Below, piece after piece: positions 8,145-15,893 of a stretch of 51,392 nt of DNA; within the stretch, counting starts at the first letter, position 1, and each line of letters begins with the position of its first letter. The notes beneath the pieces are model-generated. The model worked only from the letters and a program-made list of their open reading frames with translations, was not told the DNA's origin and did no database searches. The stretch is taken from contig DBXP01000018.1 of the NCBI GenBank assembly GCA_002309575.1, positions 1-51,392 of the forward strand, written 5' to 3'. The translations under genes and the position numbers were made by a program. This DNA is from a bacterium UBP6_UBA1209. Its GTDB lineage: Bacteria; UBP6; UBA1177.

Positions 8145-8654
8145 ATGAAAACTTTAATTTCCGAAGAGCAGATCAGACAAAGAGTCAAAGAGCTTGGAGC
8201 AGAGATTTCAGAAGCCTATCGCGGCATTCCATTTACATGTGTTGTGATCCTGAAGGGCAGTATAATTTTCGGAGCCGATCTCGTGCGCAGCATCGATTCC
8301 GACCAGCTTGAATTCGATTTCGTAAGGCTTTCGAGCTACTGCGGCAAGAAATCGACAGGAAACGTCCAGATGCTTATGGGAGAGCTTGCAAAATATGAGG
8401 GCAAGCACCTTCTTTTGGTCGAAGATGTCGTAGACACCGGAACGACCCTCACGTTTTTCATGGAAAAACTCCGCGAAGTTCATCCGGCATCCGTGAAGAT
8501 CTGCTCGCTTCTTGAAAAAAAGATGATCAACCAGGGCAAAGTCAAGATCGACTTTCTCGGCTTCGACATCCCGAACGAGTTTATCGTCGGCTACGGTCTT
8601 GATTACAACGAAAAGATGAGAAACATCCCCTGCATCAAGATTTTAGACAAGTAA
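8145..8654 (+). CDS. hpt: Hypoxanthine phosphoribosyltransferase
   Basis: Purine salvage enzyme that joins hypoxanthine or guanine to PRPP to give IMP or GMP in the cytoplasm. The 169-residue product has the PRPP-binding signature LLLVEDVVDTGTTL at about residues 87-100, the N-terminal GSIIFGADLVR loop and the base-binding VKIDFLGFDIPNEFIVGYGLDYNE region. Length and motif order are typical. AGGAGC precedes the ATG. trmB follows after two bases, so translation is likely coupled. Confidence 0.95.
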   Translation: MKTLISEEQIRQRVKELGAEISEAYRGIPFTCVVILKGSIIFGADLVRSIDSDQLEFDFVRLSSYCGKKSTGNVQMLMGELAKYEGKHLLLVEDVVDTGTTLTFFMEKLREVHPASVKICSLLEKKMINQGKVKIDFLGFDIPNEFIVGYGLDYNEKMRNIPCIKILDK

Positions 8655-8656
8655 AA

Positions 8657-9253
8657 ATGCTTAAAAACATATCGCTCCCGTTGGAGCAGTACGCATTCCA
8701 ACCGTTTGACTTCACAAAGCTTTTTGGCAATTACGGCTCTATCGAAGCCGAGATCGGCTTCTGCAGCGGATTGTTTCTCTCGGAGTACGCCAACTCAAAA
8801 CCAAATACGAAATTTTTAGGCATCGAATACAGCCCGAAGTTCTTTGTCCGCGGCGAAAACAACCTTGTCAGAAAGCTGAAACAGGACAACGTAAGGATCA
8901 TCTGCTTTGACGCGATCGCCGTCATGAAGGAGCTTGTTCCCTTCTACTCGCTGGACGCGGTACACATCTACTTCCCGGATCCGTGGCCCAAGAAAAAGCA
9001 CCACAAAAACCGCCTTGTACGGTTTGAAAACCTTCTGATGATCCACAACCGGCTGAAAAAGGGCGGAAAGCTCTACATCGCGACCGACCACCCGGAATAT
9101 GCCGATTTCATTGCCAGAGAGATCGCGGCAACCGGCGAATTTTTCAAACAACTCCCCTACGGCGAAGAGGACCGTCCAATCAAAACCAAGTGGGAAAAAA
9201 AGCAGATAGCGAACTGCTGGACGATCAACTACTTTCTGCTTGAAGCCAAATAA
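8657..9253 (+). CDS. trmB: tRNA (guanine-N7)-methyltransferase
   Basis: Methylates N7 of G46 in tRNA using S-adenosylmethionine. Of 198 residues, the SAM-binding motif I is EIGFCSGLFLSEYA (a Cys-Ser pair where many members have a Gly-rich loop). The family hallmark IYFPDPWPKKKHHKNRL follows at about residues 109-125, and ATDHPEYADFI at about 140. The start is placed two bases after hpt; no independent ribosome site is visible, which suggests coupling. Its end is only 12 bases from the end of the convergent lipoprotein gene, with no terminator hairpin between them. Confidence 0.93.
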   Translation: MLKNISLPLEQYAFQPFDFTKLFGNYGSIEAEIGFCSGLFLSEYANSKPNTKFLGIEYSPKFFVRGENNLVRKLKQDNVRIICFDAIAVMKELVPFYSLDAVHIYFPDPWPKKKHHKNRLVRFENLLMIHNRLKKGGKLYIATDHPEYADFIAREIAATGEFFKQLPYGEEDRPIKTKWEKKQIANCWTINYFLLEAK

Positions 9254-9265
9254 AAGCTGCAGAGA

Positions 9266-9892
9266 TTAAGAATTCGGATTGACTACAGTCATTTCGACCG
9301 AGATTTCTTTTGTGACTTCAGTACCATCTTCACCCTTTTCAGACCATGTGAAGAGTGCTTCGTTTGAACCGACACTTATTTCGGAGCTGAACGACGCCTC
9401 TTTGACTGAATCAGATGATTTTATAAACGGATTCGAGCCCATGCTGGATTTGCCACCGACATATACTCCGTCAAAAATATCGTTATCTGTTGAAAAATAG
9501 AGATCAGAACATGGTGCCAGACAGGCGGTATCCGGTTCAATGCTGTAGACTTCACATCCTGACAGACTTTTCAGTTTCAGAGTTTCCGGAATAAAGTCAG
9601 GACATTCCACAATCTTGCCCTTTTCTTTGCACTCTTTGCCGAAAGAGATCTCGAGTGTCTGCAAATATTCAATATGCTTAGCTGTTTCTTCTTCATTTTT
9701 GTATTCCCAGTTGCACACTGCATGGTCAGCTTTGGCAATCTCCTGAATGCATGTGTCAGAAATATCTTTTTTAACAGAACGCGTACCGAAAGATGATTTT
9801 ACTGTGCACCCTTCCTGTGGCGTCTCACTATTACCGCAGTTCAAAAACATGAAAGCAACTGAAATTACAATTAAAAACATTCTTTTAGTCAT
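9266..9892 (-). CDS. Putative lipoprotein, unknown function
   Basis: The 208-residue protein starts with a signal peptide and lipobox FLNC (C19). The mature part has several Cys and is rich in beta-prone Ser/Thr sequence (for example SKSSMGSNPF), but I recognise no domain. The C-terminal part (ALFTWSEKG then KEISVEMTVVNP) could be an immunoglobulin-like strand pair. A strong site (GGAGG) precedes the ATG. It lies 18 bases after a second lipoprotein with a nearly identical leader, so the two form an operon and may be distant paralogues. A lineage-specific surface or periplasmic protein is likely. Confidence 0.75.
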   Translation of the reverse strand: MTKRMFLIVISVAFMFLNCGNSETPQEGCTVKSSFGTRSVKKDISDTCIQEIAKADHAVCNWEYKNEEETAKHIEYLQTLEISFGKECKEKGKIVECPDFIPETLKLKSLSGCEVYSIEPDTACLAPCSDLYFSTDNDIFDGVYVGGKSSMGSNPFIKSSDSVKEASFSSEISVGSNEALFTWSEKGEDGTEVTKEISVEMTVVNPNS

Positions 9893-9910
9893 GGTTTGCC
9901 TCCAAAGGTC

Positions 9911-10420
9911 TTACTTTATCTCGAAGTGAGCTTTGTGGTTTTTGCCTTCATAATTGATTTCGATCGCTTTGATAGATTCGATCTCTTCGGCGGTCGAAGC
10001 GGTGTATTCTATCGGCATAAGATAACAGCAATCGTCACATCCTGCAGCCAGATCAAGGTCTGTATCACGTTCCAGAATGCTGACTTTGAGAATATTTTCA
10101 TCGATTCCTTCAACTTCGTAGCCGTATTCCCAGTCATAACCACAGTGCATCTCGCCGAACCAATTGAATTTAATGGTTTTGTCTTTTGTTTCAGTAACTT
10201 CGACATACTCGTTGCAGGAATAGTAGTCTTCATTTTCCGTATAAATTCTGTCCCTCAAAGCAAAAGCCGGTTCTACATGACGGCATTCTCCGACATCAAC
10301 AGCTTTGAAACCGTTTCCGTTTTCAGAATCAGTCCCGTTTTCAGAACCGTTGTCGCTGCCTCCGCAGCTTAAAAACATAAAAACCGCTAAAACAAGTGTC
10401 AAAAGTAATTTTTTAGTCAT
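9911..10420 (-). CDS. Putative lipoprotein, unknown function
   Basis: The 169-residue protein has a signal peptide and lipobox FLSC (C19), then a Gly/Ser/Asn/Asp/Glu linker and a compact domain with Cys residues, including CDDCC late in the sequence. No domain is recognised. The leader closely resembles that of the next gene downstream (9266-9892). A promoter at 10456-10483 and GGAGGTGA before the ATG make this the first gene of a two-gene unit. The linker style is shared with the lipoprotein at 40225. Confidence 0.75.
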   Translation of the reverse strand: MTKKLLLTLVLAVFMFLSCGGSDNGSENGTDSENGNGFKAVDVGECRHVEPAFALRDRIYTENEDYYSCNEYVEVTETKDKTIKFNWFGEMHCGYDWEYGYEVEGIDENILKVSILERDTDLDLAAGCDDCCYLMPIEYTASTAEEIESIKAIEINYEGKNHKAHFEIK

Positions 10421-10623
10421 GGTTCACCTCCAATAAATACATAAAATACATGGATATTTTATCCTGAAACAGATGAATTGCAACAACCAAAAAAAAAAAA
10501 AAAACAATAAATTTCAGCAGTTAGAACAGAACACTTACTTTAACAGGCAAACTTTCGTGTCAAAAATCAGACAAACAGCAGCGAACAGCCGCCGGATTTT
10601 TATCGTCTATGATTTTGATGACG
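10421..10623. other. Intergenic region with a 16-base A run
   Basis: The 203 bases between the lipoprotein start and the truA stop hold a promoter (10456-10483) and a run of 16 A at 10489-10504. On the minus strand after truA, GCGGC and GCTGC could pair around TGTTC, followed by a loose T tract, which is at best a weak terminator. I see no gene. Confidence 0.5.
10456..10483 (-). promoter_or_regulatory. Probable promoter for the lipoprotein pair
   Basis: On the minus strand TTGCAA (10478-10483), a 16-base spacer, then TAAAAT (10456-10461), about 35 bases before the ATG at 10420. Confidence 0.55.
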
Positions 10624-11412
10624 CTACCAGACCATCCCCTTGAAGTCGGTCGGAATCTCATACGAGGTGAGCTCTTCAACTGTTCTGAAGAGTTTGTAGA
10701 GAAAAAGTCCGCTTCCCGGAAGAGTATGCGGGACACGGTTCCTGTCCCTCGCGGCAATAAGATCCGGGATAGAGTCCGGAGAGATCCTACCGCGGCCGAC
10801 GCCGACCAAAGTGCCTGAAATTATTCGGATCTGGTGTTTTAAAAAGCCGTCTCCCGTGAAATCGAAGGCAAGATAGTCCCCGAAATCGGTGATTTTTGCC
10901 TGGTGGATAGTCCGGACAGTCGTCTGAACATCGCTTCCGGAGGCCATAAAGGTCGCGAAATCGTGGATCCCGACAAAGTGCCTGACAGCGCTCTGCATTG
11001 CCGGAACATCAAGCGGATAGCCGCTGTGCCACGAAAAATCGGATGCAAAAGGCGAGGCTACCGGCTGCGTGCAGACCATGTAGCGGTAGTGCTTTCCCGC
11101 CACAAATTCACGCCCGTCGTACTTCCCTTCAAGCCGCTCGACATTGATGACCCGGATATCGCTCGGGAGAAAGGAATTCAACCCCTTTTGAAAGGATTCC
11201 GGCGGAATGTTTCTGAGCTCGGGGACCGTCGCGATGAACTCGAGCGCGTGGACTCCGGCGTCAGTCCTGCTGCAGCCCGACGGATAGGGGACCTCCATCC
11301 TGAAAATTTCGGCGACGACATCCCGCAGGATCCGCTGGATCGTCACGGCGTTCTCCTGCGACTGCCATCCGTGGTATCTTTTTCCGCAAAATGAAAGGGT
11401 AAGGATATACAT
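10624..11412 (-). CDS. truA: tRNA pseudouridine(38-40) synthase
   Basis: Makes pseudouridine at positions 38-40 of the tRNA anticodon arm. The 262-residue protein has the TruA start (MYILTLSFCGKRYHGWQSQ) and the catalytic Asp in GCSRTDAGVHAL at about residue 51. Later come HFVGIHDFATFMASG and FLKHQIRIISGTLVGVGRG, the usual TruA motifs. An earlier in-frame ATG at 11445 would add 11 residues unlike the family, so I use 11412. This lies two bases after the upstream stop codon, with the ribosome site inside the upstream gene. It is the last gene of a five-gene minus-strand unit. Confidence 0.94.
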   Translation of the reverse strand: MYILTLSFCGKRYHGWQSQENAVTIQRILRDVVAEIFRMEVPYPSGCSRTDAGVHALEFIATVPELRNIPPESFQKGLNSFLPSDIRVINVERLEGKYDGREFVAGKHYRYMVCTQPVASPFASDFSWHSGYPLDVPAMQSAVRHFVGIHDFATFMASGSDVQTTVRTIHQAKITDFGDYLAFDFTGDGFLKHQIRIISGTLVGVGRGRISPDSIPDLIAARDRNRVPHTLPGSGLFLYKLFRTVEELTSYEIPTDFKGMVW

Positions 11413-11414
11413 TT

Positions 11415-13298
11415 TTAATCCAGTTTTATGCTTCCAAGGCTGCACGAGCCATCGTGTTCCAGAGGAACGATCAGGAGCGAATCAAAGCCGGCCTCGCTGA
11501 TCTCCTGCGGGACGCTGCGCCTTCTCGTATACATTCCAAAACGTTTTTTCTCGGGAAGGATCGTCAGTTTTCCCAAAGACTTATCCTCTTTATAGAAGGT
11601 TATTTCATAGCTGTCGGACGAATCCAGAGCAACGTCGATCTTTGAAGATTTATACTCCTTTTCGAGGTCGACTTTCACTCCGCTCCGGCTCATGACGATG
11701 TTTCCCGGCTCGTTCCACTTCGTCCTGTTTTTCGTCACTTTCGGAAGCTTCGAGAGGCGGACCTCCTTTAAAAAATCCTTCGTTTCAAGCCTGTAGATCG
11801 TAAACCCGAAATCCTCTTTTATCGGGCTAAGATCGTATTTTTTCAGCTCTTTTTTGCCAAAGAACCCCTTTTTGAAGACAAAGTATGAGTTCTTCCAGTC
11901 AGCGTTTTTCGCATCCTCCAGAGATTTCAGGGCGACCTTTCTGCTTGAGGAGTAAAGAAGCGGCGCATCCCGGTGAAAATAGGCGTAACCGCCGCACCAG
12001 ATCTGCGGGATCCCGAAAATAAAGGCCCGCTCAAGACCTTTGATTTCACCTGTTTCGGAGGCAATTTCCAGGATCCCGGTGAAAAATTTACGTTTTCCCC
12101 GGTCGCTTCTGTTATCTTCAAAAGCCTCCGTTGTGGAAGAACTGTTCCATAATTCATGATACTTGCGGTAGGGAGATGCCTCCAGTGAAAAGATAAGCAG
12201 AAGGGAGAGGACAACAGCGTAACCGCGCCTTGCCTCCCTGATCCGGCTTGCAAGAAGGGCAAAAGCCGCCGAAGAGAGCGCTGTCAGGGCAAAATATGAC
12301 GCAAAGACAAATCTTGGCTGCTTGTGTCCGATAGCCGAATGAACAGCAAGAAAGAGAACGAACGGCAGAGCGAAAAGAAGCACGTTTTTCATTTTCCTGA
12401 AATAAATTACCGACAAAACGACCAGTAAAACCGCAGAGATATACGTTACCGGATGGAACGTTCCGGCTATATCGGCAAGATAGAAATACCAGGGGGAGAC
12501 TCCGCCGGTCCTGTCAGAAAATTTCTGCAGAATATTGTAGTCAAGGTATGTCAGAAACGACTGCATGAATTTTCCCCAGGTAAAGAGATCCAGAAGCCCC
12601 TGAAGAAGCATCATCCCGATATATCCGAACCCGAATACAAGCGCCGCCTTGAAGCGATCTTTCGAGACCAGAAAGAGCGCGACTGCCAGACCAAAGGCAA
12701 AAACCGCGTTCTGAAAGCGGATCATAAAGGCGATCCCGCTCATCACGACCGACCAGAAAAGGTGCCTGTTTTCGGATGTGTCGGCATGGCGGATAGCAAA
12801 GTAGAGAGCGAAAATCATGAACGGAAGAGAGGCCGATTCCGAAAGCGTCCTCACCGAGACATATGCCAGAAAATAGCTTGCCGCAAGAGGCAGAGTAAAG
12901 AGGAACGAAAGCCCCTTTGAAAGCCTGAAGTTCCGTAAAATCAGATATGTGACCCCCATAGAAAGGCTGTGGAGCAGGCTGAAAAAGAGCTTTATTCCGA
13001 TATTCAGGCCAAGTGCGTTCTTAACTCCGCAAAAATCAAGGATTTTGTAAACGCCGGCCAGGATCCCCGGCAGGAACCAGCTCCTTGCGCCGACCCGGAA
13101 CTCCCAGTAGGTGATCGCCTTTCCGAAGGCAAGTTTGTGGGCCATTTCAACGGTCTGGTAGATCTCGTCCGGATAGATCTGGGCAAAACTTGTGCCGGAG
13201 GCAACAGCCCTCACCGCCAGCGAAATGCAGAAAATCAGGCAAAACCAGAAGGAATCACTGCTGTTTTTTTCGATTTGTTCCCTGTAGTAGATTGCCAT
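11415..13298 (-). CDS. GT22-like membrane mannosyltransferase
   Basis: Integral membrane protein of 627 residues with about ten helices in the first 380 and a soluble C-terminal part. Features of the Alg9/PIG-B-like glycosyltransferase 22 family are visible. An acidic pair in the first outer loop (IYPDEIYQTVEMAH, about residue 42) is followed by VSVRTLSESASLPFM, a GIAFMIRFQNAVF segment, and IGHKQPRFVF matching the HKE-x-RF signature. These enzymes use polyprenyl-phosphate sugars and act on the periplasmic side in bacteria. Acceptor unknown. The gene follows the carbamoyltransferase by 18 bases with AAGGAGAG before its ATG, so glycan modification together with carbamoylation is a fair inference. 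Confidence 0.78.
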   Translation of the reverse strand: MAIYYREQIEKNSSDSFWFCLIFCISLAVRAVASGTSFAQIYPDEIYQTVEMAHKLAFGKAITYWEFRVGARSWFLPGILAGVYKILDFCGVKNALGLNIGIKLFFSLLHSLSMGVTYLILRNFRLSKGLSFLFTLPLAASYFLAYVSVRTLSESASLPFMIFALYFAIRHADTSENRHLFWSVVMSGIAFMIRFQNAVFAFGLAVALFLVSKDRFKAALVFGFGYIGMMLLQGLLDLFTWGKFMQSFLTYLDYNILQKFSDRTGGVSPWYFYLADIAGTFHPVTYISAVLLVVLSVIYFRKMKNVLLFALPFVLFLAVHSAIGHKQPRFVFASYFALTALSSAAFALLASRIREARRGYAVVLSLLLIFSLEASPYRKYHELWNSSSTTEAFEDNRSDRGKRKFFTGILEIASETGEIKGLERAFIFGIPQIWCGGYAYFHRDAPLLYSSSRKVALKSLEDAKNADWKNSYFVFKKGFFGKKELKKYDLSPIKEDFGFTIYRLETKDFLKEVRLSKLPKVTKNRTKWNEPGNIVMSRSGVKVDLEKEYKSSKIDVALDSSDSYEITFYKEDKSLGKLTILPEKKRFGMYTRRRSVPQEISEAGFDSLLIVPLEHDGSCSLGSIKLD

Positions 13299-13316
13299 AA
13301 ATATCTCTCCTTGAAG

Positions 13317-15185
13317 TTAATCCAGCTTGAACTCCTCCTTCCAGTTGTCCTTTTCGCTCCAGTTCGGCTGCTCTCTCTTTGTGAAAAGGTAATTCCCCAT
13401 CACAAGATAATCCATTTCGGTCCGCATGAAACAGCGGTAGGCATCATCCGGAGTGCAGACGATGGGTTCGCCGCGGACGTTGAAACTCGTGTTGACAACG
13501 ATCCCGTAGCCGGTCTTTTCCTTAAATTTGTTTATAAGCTGCCAGTAGCGAGGATTTGTCTTTCTGCTTACGCTCTGGATTCTTGCAGAGAAGTTGATAT
13601 GGGTGATCGAAGGAACGTCACTCCTTTGGAAATAGAGCCTTTCGTAAAGAGGCAAATCATTATAATTATTTGGAATTTTGCATCTTCTGGACTCAACGAC
13701 AGGAGCCACAAGAAGCATATACGGCGACTTTGTCGTGATATCGAAAAACTCCTGGATATCCTCTTCGAGGACCGACGGAGCGAACGGCCTGAACCCCTCG
13801 CGGAACTTTATCTTGAGGTTAAGCTTCTTCTGCATGTCGGGACAGCGCGGATCTCCCAGGATCGAACGGTTGCCGAGCGCTCTCGGCCCGAATTCCATTC
13901 TTCCCTGAAACCAGCCGATAACGGTGTCGTTGTTGAGAAGCGACGCCGTTTTGTCACACAATTCATCGAAATCATTAAATTTTTGATAAACAGCTTTGTA
14001 TTTGCGGGCGACCCGTTCTATCTCGAGATCGCTGAACTGCGGCCCCAGGTAGGCTCCGCGCATCGAGTCGTCGGGGTCGATCTCATTGCGTTCGTTCTTG
14101 AAATAGATGTAGTGCGCCGCAAGTGCCGCGCCGAGAGAACCTCCTGCATCTCCGGAAGCCGGCTGGATCCAGATATTTTTGAAGATCCCCGCCTTAAGGA
14201 GCCTGCCGTTTGCAACACAGTTGAGGGCGCAACCGCCGGCAAGCGCGATATTTTCGGATTTAGTCAGCTCCTTTGCCGTATTTGCAAGCTTCAGGACTAT
14301 CTCTTCGGTGACCTCCTGGATCGCATAAGCCATGTTCATGTAGTGCTGGTCGAGCTCCTGTTCGGGCTTCCTCCTCGGGAAACCGAAGAGCTTCTCCCAC
14401 CTGGCGTCGTTCGTCATGCTGAGCTTTGTCGCGTAGTCGAAGTAATCCATATTCAACAGAAACGAGCCGTCCTCGCGGATGTCGACAAGCGTCTCCAGGA
14501 TCTTCCGCTTTATCGATTTCGTCTCCTCAGCATCGGGGTTTCCGTAGGGTGCGAGCCCCATCAGCTTATATTCACCGCTGTTGACCTTGAAACCGCAGTA
14601 GTAGGTGAACGCAGCATAAAAAAGACCGATCGAATGCGGGAACTCCAGTTCGCGCAACATACTGATTTTATTGCCGTTTCCATATCCAATGGTCGTTGTC
14701 GCCCACTCTCCTACCCCGTCAAGCGTAAGGATCGCCGCATCCTTGAAAGGTGACGGGAAAAAGGCCGAAGCGGCATGGGAAAGGTGGTGTTCCGGAAAGA
14801 GGATCTGCGGGATCTTCTCGCCCTCCCGGCCGAGCTTCGAGAGCTCCCTGCGGAGGTTGTCCTTCATAAAAAGCTTCTCTTTGATCCAGACCGGGATCGC
14901 CGAATTGAAGCTTTTAAGCCCAGCAGGCGCAAAGGCGTGGTAAGTTTCGAGAAGCCGCTCGAATTTGATATAGGGCTTATCATAAAAAACCACAGCCGTG
15001 AGGTCGCCGAGCGAAACTCCGGCCTCGTCTAGGACAAAGCGGCAGGCGTTGACCGGGAACGACGAATCCTGTTTTTTACGTGTGAACCGCTCCTCGTGGG
15101 CTGCCGCGAAGATCTTTCCGTTTATTGTCAGAGCAGCTGCGCTGTCGTGATAGTAGGCAGATATGCCGAGAATGATTTCGTTCAT
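13317..15185 (-). CDS. NodU/CmcH-family carbamoyltransferase
   Basis: Transfers carbamoyl from carbamoyl phosphate (via adenylate) to a hydroxyl group of a sugar or small molecule. The 622-residue protein has the N-terminal TsaD/Kae1-like fold: GISAYYHDSAAAL at residue 7, HLSHAASAFFPSPF with the metal-binding HxxxH, and TLDGVGEW. The C-terminal half carries LAGGCALNCVANGR and GRMEFGPRALGNRSIL, the family signature. The residues HLSHAASAF and the Asp of LDGVGEW are intact, so it should be active. The neighbours (SxtJ-like, DUF5989-like) recur next to such enzymes. The substrate may be a surface glycan, given the GT22-like gene downstream. Confidence 0.93.
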   Translation of the reverse strand: MNEIILGISAYYHDSAAALTINGKIFAAAHEERFTRKKQDSSFPVNACRFVLDEAGVSLGDLTAVVFYDKPYIKFERLLETYHAFAPAGLKSFNSAIPVWIKEKLFMKDNLRRELSKLGREGEKIPQILFPEHHLSHAASAFFPSPFKDAAILTLDGVGEWATTTIGYGNGNKISMLRELEFPHSIGLFYAAFTYYCGFKVNSGEYKLMGLAPYGNPDAEETKSIKRKILETLVDIREDGSFLLNMDYFDYATKLSMTNDARWEKLFGFPRRKPEQELDQHYMNMAYAIQEVTEEIVLKLANTAKELTKSENIALAGGCALNCVANGRLLKAGIFKNIWIQPASGDAGGSLGAALAAHYIYFKNERNEIDPDDSMRGAYLGPQFSDLEIERVARKYKAVYQKFNDFDELCDKTASLLNNDTVIGWFQGRMEFGPRALGNRSILGDPRCPDMQKKLNLKIKFREGFRPFAPSVLEEDIQEFFDITTKSPYMLLVAPVVESRRCKIPNNYNDLPLYERLYFQRSDVPSITHINFSARIQSVSRKTNPRYWQLINKFKEKTGYGIVVNTSFNVRGEPIVCTPDDAYRCFMRTEMDYLVMGNYLFTKREQPNWSEKDNWKEEFKLD

Positions 15186-15193
15186 ATTTCACT

Positions 15194-15343
15194 TCAAAAA
15201 ATCGTGTAAATAAAAGGTGCGATCGCGCTGCTCCCCGAAAGGACGATCAAAAGACCCAAAAGCAGCAGGATAACGATCAACGGCAGGAGCCAGAACTTTT
15301 TGCGTGTCTTTAAAAACCCCCAAATATCCTTAAGAATTTCCAT
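15194..15343 (-). CDS. DUF5989-like small membrane protein
   Basis: This 49-residue gene encodes MEILKDIWGFLKTRKKFW, one hydrophobic helix (about residues 19-37), then SGSSAIAPFIYTIF and a stop. I recognise the pattern of the DUF5989 family, very short proteins found beside SxtJ and NodU-type carbamoyltransferases. GGAG lies 8 bases before the ATG. It sits 12 bases after the SxtJ-like gene and 8 before the carbamoyltransferase. Its role is unknown; a membrane tether or small subunit for the carbamoyltransferase is one possibility. Confidence 0.85.
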   Translation of the reverse strand: MEILKDIWGFLKTRKKFWLLPLIVILLLLGLLIVLSGSSAIAPFIYTIF

Positions 15344-15355
15344 AACTTCTCCAAA

Positions 15356-15760
15356 TCAGAAAGGCTTGTCCAGATCTTCGGCAGTATACTCGTGGTCTCT
15401 TGTCCCGAAGACCGAAGCCGTACCCTTTTTAAACTGTTTCAAACGAAGAGAGTCCTTGCCGAGAAGACGCCTGAAAAGCCCTGTCGGCGTAACAACGACA
15501 AAGAAGACTATCCCTAGAAGGAGTTTCGACATCACGCTGCCCAGAATGCGTGAGAAACCGAACCAGAGCTTCGCGAAGGGCAGAAAAACGATGGGAGCCG
15601 TCATATCCAGGACAAGAACGGCTATCGCCGCAATAAAAAACGGCTTTATCGCGAAAATCACATAGCAGATAAGAAGGATCAGGACAAGAGCCATTCCGCT
15701 GTCCGACGCCTGCCTGCGGTTTTCCGCGGTTTTTGATAAGCTTTTTATTTTGTTATCCAT
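15356..15760 (-). CDS. SxtJ-like membrane protein
   Basis: The 134-residue protein has a charged N-terminus and two or three membrane helices over about residues 22-92. A basic C-terminal tail contains RRLLGKDSLRLKQFKKG. The pattern and the gene order (this, DUF5989-like, carbamoyltransferase) fit the SxtJ family, named from saxitoxin clusters but common in surface polysaccharide loci. Function is unproven. It is the first gene of the minus-strand unit, downstream of a good promoter at 15790-15817. Confidence 0.82.
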   Translation of the reverse strand: MDNKIKSLSKTAENRRQASDSGMALVLILLICYVIFAIKPFFIAAIAVLVLDMTAPIVFLPFAKLWFGFSRILGSVMSKLLLGIVFFVVVTPTGLFRRLLGKDSLRLKQFKKGTASVFGTRDHEYTAEDLDKPF

Positions 15761-15789
15761 TTCGTCAACCTTCAGCCAAAAAACGGTGT

Positions 15790-15817
15790 ATTTTACATAT
15801 TAAGGTAAAAAACTCAA
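15790..15817 (-). promoter_or_regulatory. Probable promoter of the carbamoyltransferase operon
   Basis: On the minus strand TTGAGT (15812-15817), 16-base spacer, TAAAAT (15790-15795), about 30 bases from the SxtJ-like ATG. It is divergent from and close to the promoter at 15835. Confidence 0.55.
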
Positions 15818-15834
15818 TGAAAAAGCTAACTTGC

Positions 15835-15863
15835 TTGCCTATAAATAATAATTGGGGTATAAA
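15835..15863 (+). promoter_or_regulatory. Probable promoter of the cNMP-sensor gene
   Basis: TTGCCT (15835-15840), 17-base spacer, TATAAA (15858-15863), about 30 bases before the ATG at 15894. The two divergent -35 elements are only 17 bases apart, so a single regulator could affect both. Confidence 0.55.
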
Positions 15864-15893
15864 CCGCATGTAAATATTTTTTTGGAGAAAGGC

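Noticed and set aside
9266..10420. The two small lipoproteins as a toxin-immunity or bacteriocin pair
   Set aside because: Both carry similar lipoprotein leaders and no toxin-like feature; nothing in the sequence supports such a role.
10489..10504. A16 run as a phase-variable contingency tract
   Set aside because: It lies outside any coding frame and upstream of the predicted -35, so slippage has no obvious effect; it could matter only if it affects promoter strength.
12969..14753. 594-codon open frame on the plus strand, opposite the GT22-like and carbamoyltransferase genes
   Set aside because: It lies antisense to a highly conserved enzyme, has no recognisable domain and no ribosome site; high-GC third positions on the other strand explain the lack of stops.
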